A stretch of DNA of 64,000 nt from Pseudoclavibacter chungangensis. GTDB taxonomy: Bacteria; Actinomycetota; Actinomycetes; Actinomycetales; Microbacteriaceae. Shown in pieces: positions 9,264-18,104 of this stretch (positions are counted from its first letter, which is position 1; each line of letters starts with the position of its first letter). Location: NCBI RefSeq assembly GCF_013410545.1, contig NZ_JACCFV010000001.1, forward strand, positions 1 through 64,000. The letters are read 5' to 3'. The notes beneath the pieces were generated by a model. The model had not been told where the DNA came from. It did no database searches and saw only the letters and a list, made by a program, of their open reading frames with translations. The translations under genes and the position numbers were made by a program.

Positions 9264-9797
9264 GCGGTCGGGCACCGAGGAGAGCAGGCGCTCGATCACG
9301 CGGCGGTTGAGCTCGGGGTTGGGGGCGTCGAGCCCGATGATCTGCCCGAGGTAGATGCCGTCGCCCGTGAGGCGGACGATCTCCGCGAGCACCGGGTCGC
9401 CGAGCTCGGCGAGCAGGCGCTCGTCGTAGGCGCGCATGATCCTCGTCAGCTCGTCGCCGACGCGCTCGTACTGGCCGTCGGCGCTGCGCATGACCGCGAG
9501 GATCGAACGCGCGATGTGCACGTCGCTGTCGGGCTCCTCGCTCGCGGGCAGCAGGTACCACTCGGCGATCGACGTGCCCTCGGCCTGCGCGCGCGCGAAC
9601 TGCTCCTCGACGCGCTCCCCGAGCCGTTCGACCGCACCGACGAGCAGCGCCTCCTTGCCGGGGAAGTGATACAGCAGGCCGCCCTTCGAGACGCCCGCCT
9701 CCGCCGCGACGGCCTCGAGCGTGATGCCCGCGTTGCCACCGCTCAGCAGCAGCGTCTCGAGCGCATCGAGGATGCGGTCTCTCGTGCCTGCAGCCAT
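9255..9797 (-). CDS. TetR/AcrR family transcriptional repressor
   Basis: 180 aa. Residues about 1-60 are a TetR helix-turn-helix (GITLEAVAAEAGVSKGGLLYHFPGKEALL); the rest is an all-helical ligand-binding domain. The gene diverges from an MFS exporter whose start lies 97 bases away, so it most likely represses that pump and itself. A -10 element TAGAAT lies exactly 6 bases before the ATG on the minus strand, so the mRNA is probably leaderless, which also supports this start. The effector is unknown. Confidence 0.85.
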   Translation of the reverse strand: MAAGTRDRILDALETLLLSGGNAGITLEAVAAEAGVSKGGLLYHFPGKEALLVGAVERLGERVEEQFARAQAEGTSIAEWYLLPASEEPDSDVHIARSILAVMRSADGQYERVGDELTRIMRAYDERLLAELGDPVLAEIVRLTGDGIYLGQIIGLDAPNPELNRRVIERLLSSVPDRTG

Positions 9798-9893
9798 GGC
9801 GGCATTCTACCGGCGCGTCGACGCGAACCCCCGGTGTGACGGCCGAGGTCGGGACGGGACCGCGCGGATGCGCTCGGGTCGTAGGCTGTCCCG

Positions 9894-11120
9894 GTGGCCG
9901 ACGATCGACGCGAGGCGAACCTCACCCAGGTGGTCGTCATCGCACTCCTCCCGGCGCTCGTCTTCGCGATCGGCGAGGGGGCGATCCTGCCCGTCATCCC
10001 GACCGTCGCCGGCTCGCTCGGTGCCGGGATCGAACTGGCCGGGTTCGTCGCCGGGTCGATCATGATCGGCCAGGTGCTCGGCGACATCCCGGCGGGGCCC
10101 GTCGTGGCGCGCGTGGGCGAGAAGCGCGCCATGCTCGGCTCCGCGGTCGTCTCGATCGCGGGCGTCCTGCTGTGCGTGAGCGCCGTGTCGACGTGGATGC
10201 TCCTCGCGGGCGTGCTCGTCGTCGGCTTCTCCGCGTCGACGTTCAACCTCGCTCGGCACGCGTTCCTCACGAGTTACGTCCCCGTCCGCTACCGCGCCCG
10301 CGCGCTCTCGACCCTCGGCGGCGTCTTCCGTGCCGGCCAGTTCATCGGCCCCTTCATCACGGCCGCCGTCATCGCGCTCACGGGCATCGCGCAGCACGCG
10401 TTCTGGATCTGCGCGATCGTCGGCGTCGTCGTCATCGGCGTGCTGCTGTTCGCCCCCGACGTCGAGAAGACGACACGGCCCGAACCGCGGACGAGCCGCT
10501 CCGCGCCCGCGAAGACGAACGTGTGGTCGACCGTGCTCGCGAACCGGCGCGTGCTCGTCCGGCTCGGGACGGGCACGGGCCTCATCGCACTGCTGCGCGG
10601 CGCCCGCACGGTCGTCCTCCCGCTGTGGGCGTTCTCGATCGGCCTGGACGCCGCGACCACGGCGCTCGTGATCGGCATCGCGGGCGGCATCGACTTCGCC
10701 CTGTTCTTCGTCTCCGGTTGGGTGATGGACCGCTACGGCCGAGCCTGGACCGCCGTTCCCTCGATGCTCGGGATGGGTGTGGGACTCCTCGCGCTCGCCT
10801 TCACGCACGATCTCGCATCGGCCGCATGGTGGTTCGTCGCGCTCGCGATCGCGACGGGCCTCGCGAACGGCATCGGCTCGGGCATCATCATGACCCTCGG
10901 GGCCGATCTCGCTCCGCGCGACGCCCCCGCACCCTTCCTCGGGGCATGGCACATCATCACCGACGGGGCGAGCGCGGCCGTGCCGTTCATCGTCGCCGGG
11001 CTGACGCTCGCCTTCGCGCTGCCGGCCGCGGTGGGGGTGCTCGGCGTGCTCGGGCTCGTCGGGGCGGCGATCATGGGCCGCTACATCCCCGTGTTCGTGC
11101 CGCCTCCCGAACGGCGCTGA
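9894..11120 (+). CDS. MFS transporter, 12-TMS
   Basis: 408 aa starting at GTG 9894. A TAGGCT hexamer ends 7 positions upstream (6-base gap), indicating a leaderless transcript beginning at the GTG. About 12 hydrophobic helices, with charged residues between helices 2 and 3 (PVVARVGEKRAM) as in MFS motif A, and the two halves separated by a charged loop (about 190-215, EKTTRPEPRTSRSAPAKT). It resembles small multidrug or sugar-type efflux permeases. The divergent TetR gene at 9797 is its likely regulator. Confidence 0.82.
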   Translation: MADDRREANLTQVVVIALLPALVFAIGEGAILPVIPTVAGSLGAGIELAGFVAGSIMIGQVLGDIPAGPVVARVGEKRAMLGSAVVSIAGVLLCVSAVSTWMLLAGVLVVGFSASTFNLARHAFLTSYVPVRYRARALSTLGGVFRAGQFIGPFITAAVIALTGIAQHAFWICAIVGVVVIGVLLFAPDVEKTTRPEPRTSRSAPAKTNVWSTVLANRRVLVRLGTGTGLIALLRGARTVVLPLWAFSIGLDAATTALVIGIAGGIDFALFFVSGWVMDRYGRAWTAVPSMLGMGVGLLALAFTHDLASAAWWFVALAIATGLANGIGSGIIMTLGADLAPRDAPAPFLGAWHIITDGASAAVPFIVAGLTLAFALPAAVGVLGVLGLVGAAIMGRYIPVFVPPPERR

Positions 11121-11192
11121 GCGACGGGCGTCGCCCGACGACCTCGCCGTCCGCACCCGTCCTCGCTCGGAGGCCCACGGTAGGTTGGTGCC

Positions 11193-12422
11193 ATGCCGAC
11201 GGAGACGCCGACGTCCGACTCCCACCGCACCGCCTCCGCACGCGAGCGCGCGATCGCCCCGGACCTGGCTCGCGGGCTCATGCTCCTGCTCATCGCGCTC
11301 GCGAACGTCAGCTGGTTCCTCTACGACCGCCCCGTCGCCATGACGAGCGCCCACGAGCTCGGGGCGGACGGGCTCGATCTCGTGTGGCAGTCGATCGCGA
11401 TCATCGCGATCGACGGGCGCAGCTATCCGCTGTTCGCGTTCCTCTTCGGGTACGGCATCTGGCAGCTGTACTCGCGACAGCTCGCGCAGGGGCGCGACGA
11501 GCGCGATGCGAGGCGACTCCTCCAGCGCCGCCACCTCTGGCTCGTCGCCTTCGGTTTCGTCAACGCGGCGCTCCTCTGGTACGGCGACATCCTCGGTGCG
11601 TACGGCCTCGTCGGGCTCGTCGTCGTATGGCTCTTCCTGCGCCGGCGCACCACGACGCTCCTCGTATGGTGCGCGGCGGTCACGGCCGCGATCGCGGCCT
11701 TCGCGATGCTCTCGCACGTGGGCGGCATCCTCACGCCCGCCGACGCGGTCGGCACCATCGAGCCGTCGACGAACCCGTCAGCGGTCGCGTCCTATCCGGA
11801 ATCGCTCGTGGACCGACTGCTCCTCTGGCTCCCGTTGACGTTCCTGCAGGGCATCTTCGGCGGCGTCGTGCCGGTCGCGCTCCTGCTCGGGATCGTCGCC
11901 GCCCGCAGCCGCATCCTCGAGGAGCCCGTGGCACACCGCGCCCTCCTCGCGCGGACGGCCCTGATCGGCATTCCCATCGGCTGGATCGGTGGACTCCCCG
12001 CCCTGCTGCTGCAGGCGGGCGTGTGGGACGTCATGCCGTGGACCGCGGCGGGGACGAGCATGCTGACGGGCCTGTTCGGCGGTATCGGCTACGCGGCGCT
12101 GTTCGGACTCGTCGCCGCACGGTTCACATCGGACCGGCGGCCCGGTCCCGTCGCGGGAGCGCTCGTCGCGGTCGGCAAGCGATCGCTCTCGATGTACCTG
12201 TTGCAGTCGGTCCTGTTCGCGATCCCGCTGTGCGCGTGGGGTTTCGGGCTCGGCGCCGTGCTGCCGCAGTGGCAGGCCGCGCTCTACGCGGTCGGCGTGT
12301 GGCTCGTCGGGCTCGTGATCGCGGCGCTCCTCGAACGCGCGGGAGCCCGCGGCCCTGCAGAACGCCTGCTCAGGCGACTCGCCTACCGCCCGGACGACCG
12401 GACGGCGACGCCCGTCTCGTGA
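11193..12422 (+). CDS. DUF418 domain-containing membrane protein
   Basis: 409 aa, about ten predicted membrane segments. The N-terminus (PDLARGLMLLLIALANVSWF) and the C-terminal half (GKRSLSMYLLQSVLF) match the DUF418 family, related to acyltransferase-3-like membrane proteins of unknown function. TAGGTT lies 6 bases before the ATG, again a leaderless arrangement. It follows the MFS gene by 72 bases but has its own promoter. The C-terminus almost abuts the convergent Ppx gene. Confidence 0.82.
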   Translation: MPTETPTSDSHRTASARERAIAPDLARGLMLLLIALANVSWFLYDRPVAMTSAHELGADGLDLVWQSIAIIAIDGRSYPLFAFLFGYGIWQLYSRQLAQGRDERDARRLLQRRHLWLVAFGFVNAALLWYGDILGAYGLVGLVVVWLFLRRRTTTLLVWCAAVTAAIAAFAMLSHVGGILTPADAVGTIEPSTNPSAVASYPESLVDRLLLWLPLTFLQGIFGGVVPVALLLGIVAARSRILEEPVAHRALLARTALIGIPIGWIGGLPALLLQAGVWDVMPWTAAGTSMLTGLFGGIGYAALFGLVAARFTSDRRPGPVAGALVAVGKRSLSMYLLQSVLFAIPLCAWGFGLGAVLPQWQAALYAVGVWLVGLVIAALLERAGARGPAERLLRRLAYRPDDRTATPVS

Positions 12423-12444
12423 CCGCCGTCGCAGCGGCGCGCGA

Positions 12445-13368
12445 TCACATCGTGTCGAGGTAGTCGAGCAGCACGCCCTCGCGCATCGCCCACGGCGAGA
12501 CGTCGAGTTCCGCGATGTCGAACGCGTCCATGACCTCGCACAGGACGACCCCACCGGCGACGATCTGGAACGTCCGATCTGCCGTGATGCCGGGCAGCGC
12601 GGGACGCGCGTCCGCGGTGAGGCGCGCGAGACGCGGCACCCAGTCGTCGAGCTGCCAGCGGCGGAGCGTGACGCGATCGTTCGGGCCGATGCCGTCGACG
12701 ACCGAGCCCGCGAGACGCGCGAGCGAACGGATCGTCTTCGAGGAACCGACGTACTGATCGGCCCGCTTCGAACCGTTGAACTCCTTCGCGGCCTCGCGCG
12801 TGAGCTTCCGGGCGTGCGCGCGCAGCCGGTCGAGCTCGTCCTCGAGCGGCGGATCGTGCTTGAGGAACTCCATCGTCGTCCGCCCCGCACCGAGCGGGAT
12901 GGACAGCGCGACGTCCGGCATCTCGTCCCGGCCCGACGCGAGTTCGAGCGAGCCGCCGCCGATGTCGACGAGCATGATGCGCCCCGCGGCCCAGCCGAAC
13001 CAGCGGCGGACGGCGAGGAACGTGGTGCGGGCCTCGCCCGCGCCCGTCATGACGTGCAGGTCGATGCCCGCCTCGGTGCGGATGCGCTCCAGGAGCTCCG
13101 GTCCGTTCTTCGCCTCCCGCAGCGCGCTCGTCGCGAGCGGCAGCAACTCGTCGAGCGAGGCGGACTCGATGAGCTCCGCCGCCTCGTGCATCGTGCGCAT
13201 GATGACCTCGACGCCCTCGTCGGAGATCGAACCGTCGGGCTGCAGGTAGCGCATGAGCCGCAGGACGCGCTTCTCGGACGACTCCGGCACGGGGCGCGCG
13301 CCCCGGTGGGCGTCGACGACGATGAGATGGACCGTGTTCGAACCGACGTCGAGGACTCCCAGGCGCAT
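12445..13368 (-). CDS. ppx: Ppx/GppA family exopolyphosphatase
   Basis: 307 aa from ATG 13368 (TACGCT -10 element exactly 6 bases upstream, so probably leaderless). The ASKHA-fold phosphatase starts with LGVLDVGSNTVHLIVVDAHRG, the phosphate-1 loop, and has the second glycine-rich loop MLVDIGGGSLELASG. The length of about 310 aa is that of the short actinobacterial Ppx/GppA proteins, without the C-terminal HD domain of E. coli Ppx. It hydrolyses inorganic polyphosphate and/or pppGpp in the cytoplasm. The link to the nearby nuclease and nucleotidase (phosphate economy) is suggestive only. Confidence 0.9.
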   Translation of the reverse strand: MRLGVLDVGSNTVHLIVVDAHRGARPVPESSEKRVLRLMRYLQPDGSISDEGVEVIMRTMHEAAELIESASLDELLPLATSALREAKNGPELLERIRTEAGIDLHVMTGAGEARTTFLAVRRWFGWAAGRIMLVDIGGGSLELASGRDEMPDVALSIPLGAGRTTMEFLKHDPPLEDELDRLRAHARKLTREAAKEFNGSKRADQYVGSSKTIRSLARLAGSVVDGIGPNDRVTLRRWQLDDWVPRLARLTADARPALPGITADRTFQIVAGGVVLCEVMDAFDIAELDVSPWAMREGVLLDYLDTM

Positions 13369-13422
13369 GCGTTCAGCGTAGTGGCGTCGGGGTGCGCGCG
13401 GTCGCGGGCGTACGATGAGCGG

Positions 13423-13956
13423 ATGCCCTCCGTGACCATCCGCCCGGCGACCACCGCTGACGTCGTCGCCATCCACGGGCTCATCCGCCGCCTCGTCGAG
13501 GGCGGTGTCCTCCTCCGCAAGGACCTCGTCGTCCTGTACGAGGCCGTCCAGGAGTTCCGGGTGGCGGAGGACGAGAACGGGGTCATCGTCGGGTGCGGAG
13601 CGCTCCACGTGCTGTGGGCCGACCTCGGCGAGGTGCGCACGATCGCGACGGCCGACGAGGTGCGGGGACAGGGCGTCGGTCACCTCCTCCTCGAGCGGCT
13701 CATCGCCGACTCCCGCCGCCTCGGGCTCGAGCGCCTGTTCTGCCTGACGTTCGAGACCCACTTCTTCGGCCGCCACGGGTTCGTGGCGATCGAGGAGGAG
13801 ATCGTCGACCGCGAGACCTACGAGCAGATGATGCTCTCGCCCGACGAGGGTGTCGCGGAGTTCCTCGACCTCGCGCACGTGAAGCCGAATACGCTCGGCA
13901 ACACGCGCATGCTGCTCGATCTGCGGACGCTCCCCGTCGAGCACGCCGCGGGCTGA
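13423..13956 (+). CDS. argA: ArgA-type amino-acid N-acetyltransferase (GNAT)
   Basis: 177 aa. It is a single GNAT domain with the acetyl-CoA loop VRGQGVGHLLLERLI (about residues 82-96) and the stretch KDLVVLYEAVQEFRVAE, which strongly resembles the short N-acetylglutamate synthases of actinobacteria such as M. tuberculosis Rv2747. It would acetylate glutamate at the start of arginine synthesis. TACGAT lies 6 bases before the ATG, so the transcript is probably leaderless. It is divergent from ppx, with 54 bases between the two starts and both promoters inside that space. No other arginine gene is near. Confidence 0.8.
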   Translation: MPSVTIRPATTADVVAIHGLIRRLVEGGVLLRKDLVVLYEAVQEFRVAEDENGVIVGCGALHVLWADLGEVRTIATADEVRGQGVGHLLLERLIADSRRLGLERLFCLTFETHFFGRHGFVAIEEEIVDRETYEQMMLSPDEGVAEFLDLAHVKPNTLGNTRMLLDLRTLPVEHAAG

Positions 13957-14106
13957 GCCCGCGCGCGGTCGACGCCGGACGCGTGGCGCGCGGATCGTCC
14001 TCGTCATCCGGGCGTCCTCACACGGATCGGTCGCTGATTTCGCCGGTGGTTCGGAGGAATTCTCGAGCTTCGATCCGGCTCGATCGAACCGTTTCGGACC
14101 CGCGGC

Positions 14107-14124
14107 GTTCACGTCGAGTTCACG
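14107..14124 (+). promoter_or_regulatory. Candidate PhoP box (two 11-bp direct repeat units)
   Basis: GTTCACG occurs twice with exactly 11-base spacing (14107 and 14118), 75 bases before the nuclease ATG. Streptomyces PhoP binds 11-bp direct repeat units with a conserved GTTCACC core, so this is a good candidate for phosphate-starvation control of an extracellular nuclease. Confidence 0.5.
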
Positions 14125-14198
14125 GTTCGGCGCGCGCGTCGTCCGACGCTCGGGTTAGCGTGACCGGACGCCCCGACCGGGAAAGGTGCCCAATCGAC

Positions 14199-16985
14199 AT
14201 GTCCCGCTCCACGCCACTCGTCCTCGCCGCCGCCGCGGCATTCGCGCTCGCGGGGGGCACGCTCGCCGCGCCGCTCGCGGCCCAGGCCTCGACGGCAGGT
14301 GACGACGTCGTCATCAACGAGGTCTACGCCGCCGGCGGTTCGTCGGGCGCCCCCTTCACCCACAAGTTCGTCGAGCTCTACAACCCGACGGCCGCCGACA
14401 TCGACGTGTCCGGCTGGAGCGTGCAGTACCGCTCGGCCACCGGAGAGGGCAACCCGTCGGGCGTCGGCGCACTGAACGGGGTCGTCCCCGCGGGCGGTCA
14501 CTACCTCGTGCAGCTCGGCTCGAACGGCTCGACGGGTGCGGCGCTGCCCACGCCCGACGCGGTCACCTCGCTCAACCCGTCCGCGACGAGCGGCACGATC
14601 CTCCTCGTGCGCGGCGCGACCGCGCTCAACCCGGGCACGGGCGACGTGCGCGGTGCCGACGGCGTCGTCGACCTCGTGGGATACGGCACGAGCAACACCT
14701 TCGAGACGGCCCCGGCCGCGGGGCTCGGCGGCACGGGCGACCAGCGCTCGACCCAGCGCACCGACGGGCTCGACACGGACGACAACTCGGTCGACTTCAC
14801 GCGCGCGGCCCCCTCGCCCGAGGGAACGGGCGGCGGCGCCACGACGCCGACGAGCACCACCACACCGACGACGACTCCGAGCGTTCCCGCCGACGTCACC
14901 GTGATCCGCGACATCCAGGGCACGGGCGACGCGTCACCCCTCGTCGGGCAGACCGTCACGACCGAGGGCGTCGTGACGGCCGTGTACGCGAGCGGTGGGC
15001 TCGACGGCTTCAACATCCAGGAGCCCGGCGCGGTCGACCCGACGTCGCACACGGCCTCGACCGGCCTGTTCGTCTACGCGCCCTCGCTCGTCGCGGGTGT
15101 GAAGGTCGGCGACAGCGTCCGAGTGTCCGGGCCCGTGAGCGAGTACTACGGTTCGACGCAGATCACGGCGACGACGGTGGCCGCCACGGCCGCGCCGCTC
15201 GCCGCGGTCGAGCCGACGTCGGTCGCGTGGCCCGAGACGGACGCCGAACGCGAGGTGTGGGAGGGCATGCTCGTCACGCCCGCCGGTGACGTGACGGTCG
15301 CCGACAACTTCAGCCTCAACGGCTACGGCGAGATCGGGCTCACGACCGGTGGGCCGCTCGTGAACCCGACCGAGGTCGGCGCCCCCGGCAGTGCAGAGGC
15401 CGAGGCGCAGGTCGCGTACAACAACGCCCACTCGGTGCTGCTCGACGACGGACAGACCACGAACTACCTCCGCATCGTCGACGGGCGCATCCCGAACGGC
15501 AGCATCCCGCTGCCCTACCTCACGCTCGAGACGCCCGTCACCGTGGGCGCTCCCGTCACGTTCACGAAGCCGGTCGTCGTGCACTACTCGCGCGAGAACT
15601 TCCGCTTCCAGCCGCAGGTGCCGCTCACGGGCGAGAACCCGACGGACTCGCCCGCGACGTTCGGTGACGTGCGGACGGCGGCGCCCGAGGACGTCGGCGG
15701 CGACATCACGCTCGGCACGTTCAACGTGCTGAACTTCTTCACCGAGCTCGGCACCGACTACTGCACCGCGTCGCAGAACTACCAGGACCGCGATGGCGAG
15801 CCCGTCACGGCGAACGGCTGCCTCCCGCGCGGTGCATGGGACTCGGCCGACTTCGAGCGGCAGAAGGCGAAGATCGTCGCCGCGATCACGGCCCTCGATG
15901 CCGACATCGTCTCGCTCGAGGAGATCGAGAACTCGAGCAGGTTCGGGAAGGACCGCGACACGGCACTCGCGGCCCTCGTCGCGGCACTCAACGAGGCCGC
16001 CGGCTCCGAGGAGTGGGCGTTCGTCCCGTCACCCGCCGCCGTCCCGGCGAGCGGTGACGACGTCATCCGTACGGCGTTCATCTACAAGCCCGCCACGGTC
16101 GCCCTCGACGGGGACTCGACGATTCTCGACGACCCCGCGTTCGCGAACGCCCGGGCGCCGCTCTCGCAGGGCTTCATCGACCGGGCGAGCGGTGAGCCGT
16201 TCATCGTGATCGTGAACCACTTCAAGTCGAAGGGCGGCTCGGGGACGGGCGACAACGAGGACCGCGACGACGCCGTCGGCCCCGCGTCGGCCGTGGGCGG
16301 CTGGAACGGCGACCGCACGCGCCAGGCACAGGCGCTCGCGGCCTTCGCGCAGGCAGAGCAGACGGCGCGGGGCAACGACCGCGTCTTCCTCGTGGGCGAC
16401 TTCAACTCGTACGCGAAGGAGACGCCGATCACGACGCTCACTGACGCCGGCTTCCACAACCTCGGTGAGCTGACGGCCGGTGAGTACTCCTACCTCTTCG
16501 AGGGGCGTGTCGGGTCGCTCGACCACGTGCTCGCGAGCCCCGGTGCGGTCGAGTTCGTGACCGGTGCCGACATCTGGACGATCAACGCCTACGAGTCGGT
16601 CGCGCTGGAGTACTCGCGCTACAACTACAACGTGACGCCGCTGTACGCGCCCGACGCCTACCGGTCCTCCGACCACAACCCGAAGGTCGTCGGTCTCGGT
16701 TTCGCGCCCGAGCCGACGGGTGAGCCCGAGCCGACGGGTGAGCCCACGCCGACGGGTGAGCCGACGCCGACGGACGGCACGCCCGCGCCGACGAGCACGT
16801 CGGTGACCCCGCCGACCGACTCGACGCCGGGTGCAGGCCCGGGCGCCACGACGCCGGGTGAGGCGTCGCCCGGCGGGCTCGCCTCGACGGGTGGCGAATT
16901 CGACGCCCTGTGGGTGTGGATCGTGGGCGTCGTTCTCGTCGCCGGTGGGGCGGCGACGCTCGCGCTGCGACGTCGGGACGCGTAA
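14199..16985 (+). CDS. ExeM/NucH family extracellular endonuclease, LAxTG-anchored
   Basis: 928 aa. Signal peptide (1-28, ending near AAQAS); lamin-tail-like domain (about 35-200); Thr/Pro linker; OB-like domain (about 230-480); endonuclease/exonuclease/phosphatase domain (about 500-830) with LGTFNVLNFF, SLEEIENSS, IVNHFKSKGG, VGDFNSYAKE and SSDHNPKV, the metal and catalytic motifs of the DNase I fold; a GEPTPT repeat linker; and LASTG plus hydrophobic helix plus RRRDA, a sortase-E-type anchor. It probably degrades extracellular DNA at the cell wall to release nucleotides and phosphate. ATG 14199 follows GAAAGG. A 20-bp stem terminator follows. Confidence 0.9.
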   Translation: MSRSTPLVLAAAAAFALAGGTLAAPLAAQASTAGDDVVINEVYAAGGSSGAPFTHKFVELYNPTAADIDVSGWSVQYRSATGEGNPSGVGALNGVVPAGGHYLVQLGSNGSTGAALPTPDAVTSLNPSATSGTILLVRGATALNPGTGDVRGADGVVDLVGYGTSNTFETAPAAGLGGTGDQRSTQRTDGLDTDDNSVDFTRAAPSPEGTGGGATTPTSTTTPTTTPSVPADVTVIRDIQGTGDASPLVGQTVTTEGVVTAVYASGGLDGFNIQEPGAVDPTSHTASTGLFVYAPSLVAGVKVGDSVRVSGPVSEYYGSTQITATTVAATAAPLAAVEPTSVAWPETDAEREVWEGMLVTPAGDVTVADNFSLNGYGEIGLTTGGPLVNPTEVGAPGSAEAEAQVAYNNAHSVLLDDGQTTNYLRIVDGRIPNGSIPLPYLTLETPVTVGAPVTFTKPVVVHYSRENFRFQPQVPLTGENPTDSPATFGDVRTAAPEDVGGDITLGTFNVLNFFTELGTDYCTASQNYQDRDGEPVTANGCLPRGAWDSADFERQKAKIVAAITALDADIVSLEEIENSSRFGKDRDTALAALVAALNEAAGSEEWAFVPSPAAVPASGDDVIRTAFIYKPATVALDGDSTILDDPAFANARAPLSQGFIDRASGEPFIVIVNHFKSKGGSGTGDNEDRDDAVGPASAVGGWNGDRTRQAQALAAFAQAEQTARGNDRVFLVGDFNSYAKETPITTLTDAGFHNLGELTAGEYSYLFEGRVGSLDHVLASPGAVEFVTGADIWTINAYESVALEYSRYNYNVTPLYAPDAYRSSDHNPKVVGLGFAPEPTGEPEPTGEPTPTGEPTPTDGTPAPTSTSVTPPTDSTPGAGPGATTPGEASPGGLASTGGEFDALWVWIVGVVLVAGGAATLALRRRDA

Positions 16986-17054
16986 CGATCCCGCGACCCG
17001 GCGGGGTCGGCCCGGCACCGTCCGCCGACTGCCGCCGGGCCGCGACGACATGGC

Positions 17055-17097
17055 GGCCGGGGAGGCGCACCGTGAACCACGGTGCGCCTCCCCGGCC
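17055..17097 (+). terminator. Strong hairpin terminator after the nuclease gene
   Basis: A perfect 20-bp stem (17055-17074 with 17078-17097) around the loop AAC, 70 bases after the nuclease stop. Stem sequence begins GGCCGGGGAGGCGC. It separates the nuclease from the next gene. Confidence 0.85.
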
Positions 17098-17126
17098 GTT
17101 GCGCGAGCACTTCGTACCCTTGGCGC

Positions 17127-17750
17127 ATGAGCGAGCGCCCGAGCCAGGCCGTCTACCGACGGCGTCGCCTCGTCGTGCTCCTCGCGGCAATCGTGGTCGT
17201 CGCCCTCGTCTGGTGGGGGATCGCCGCACTCGTGGGCGGTGGCGACTCGACGTCGCCGACGGCCGAGACGAGCCCGCCCACCGGCATCCGCACGGTCGAG
17301 CCGACGGCACCCGCGACGACGTCGACGCCGACGCCGACGCCGACCGGTCCGGTGGCGTGTACGACGGCCGAGGTCGCCGTTACCGCGCTGACGGACGCGG
17401 CCGAGTACGCGGCCGACGTGCAGCCGCAGCTGTCGCTCAAGATCACGAACACCTCGGCGGCACCGTGCACGATCGACGTCGGGACGGCGGCACAGGTGTA
17501 CACGATCACGAGCGGCTCGGACACGATCTGGACCTCGACGGACTGCCAGACCGACGGCGTCAATGAGGTCGTGGCACTGCAGCCCGGACAGGAACTGCAG
17601 GCGCCGAACATCACGTGGGTGCGGGAGCGCTCGACGCCGGACACGTGCGAGGGGGAGCGTCCCGCCGCCGTCGCCGGGGGAGCGAGCTACCAACTCACGG
17701 TCTCGATCGGTGGGCTCGGGTCGGAGCCGACGCCGTTCGTCCTGCTCTGA
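17127..17750 (+). CDS. Membrane-anchored protein with Thr/Pro linker and Ig-like domain
   Basis: 207 aa. One N-terminal membrane helix (about 13-34, LVVLLAAIVVVALVWWGIAAL) without a cleavage site, then a Ser/Thr/Pro-rich linker (about 38-73) and an extracellular beta-rich domain with four cysteines and the segment SLKITNTSAAPCTIDVG, resembling DUF4232-like domains. Function unknown; it is likely a cell-envelope protein. TACCCT lies 6 bases before the ATG, indicating a leaderless transcript. It lies between two phosphate-scavenging genes but nothing ties it to them functionally. Confidence 0.75.
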   Translation: MSERPSQAVYRRRRLVVLLAAIVVVALVWWGIAALVGGGDSTSPTAETSPPTGIRTVEPTAPATTSTPTPTPTGPVACTTAEVAVTALTDAAEYAADVQPQLSLKITNTSAAPCTIDVGTAAQVYTITSGSDTIWTSTDCQTDGVNEVVALQPGQELQAPNITWVRERSTPDTCEGERPAAVAGGASYQLTVSIGGLGSEPTPFVLL

Positions 17751-18104
17751 TCGCGGTCGGTGGCCGAGGCGTCCGAGCGCGTCCGCTGACACCGACGCCG
17801 GACATCCGCCGGAGCCGGAGCCGGAGCGCGCGCCCACGCCCACGCCCGCATCGTCCGGTTCCGGTCCGCACCACGTCGAGATGTGTCGTTTCCGACATTC
17901 GATGCATCCGGTGTGTCGCGGCCGCGTGACCCCGCGTCGAGTCGGCGCGTTCCGCGCGGGCAGCGGCGTGTCCGGGTGTCCGCGAAGCTGGGAACTCGAC
18001 ACGCCGAGAACGAGTTCAAAGCTGATGGATTCCTGATGTTCACCTGACATCTCGCCTTACGTGAGACAGTGGGTGACGTCCTGTCGTCGATCCCAGGAGC
18101 TTCC
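17751..18104. other. 354-bp gap, leader of the nucleotidase gene
   Basis: No coding sequence is supported. It contains a short GGAGCC repeat (near 17810) and, close to the downstream gene, GTTCACC at 18038-18044, the exact PhoP-box core, preceded 11 bases upstream by a weakly similar unit. No clear terminator is seen after the upstream gene. Confidence 0.5.
18038..18044 (+). promoter_or_regulatory. Possible PhoP half-site before the 5'-nucleotidase
   Basis: GTTCACC equals the Streptomyces PhoP-box core. The unit 11 bases upstream (GGATTCCTGAT) shares only CCTGA with it, so a full box is doubtful. Its position 60 bases before the GTG and the phosphate-related product make it worth noting. Confidence 0.25.
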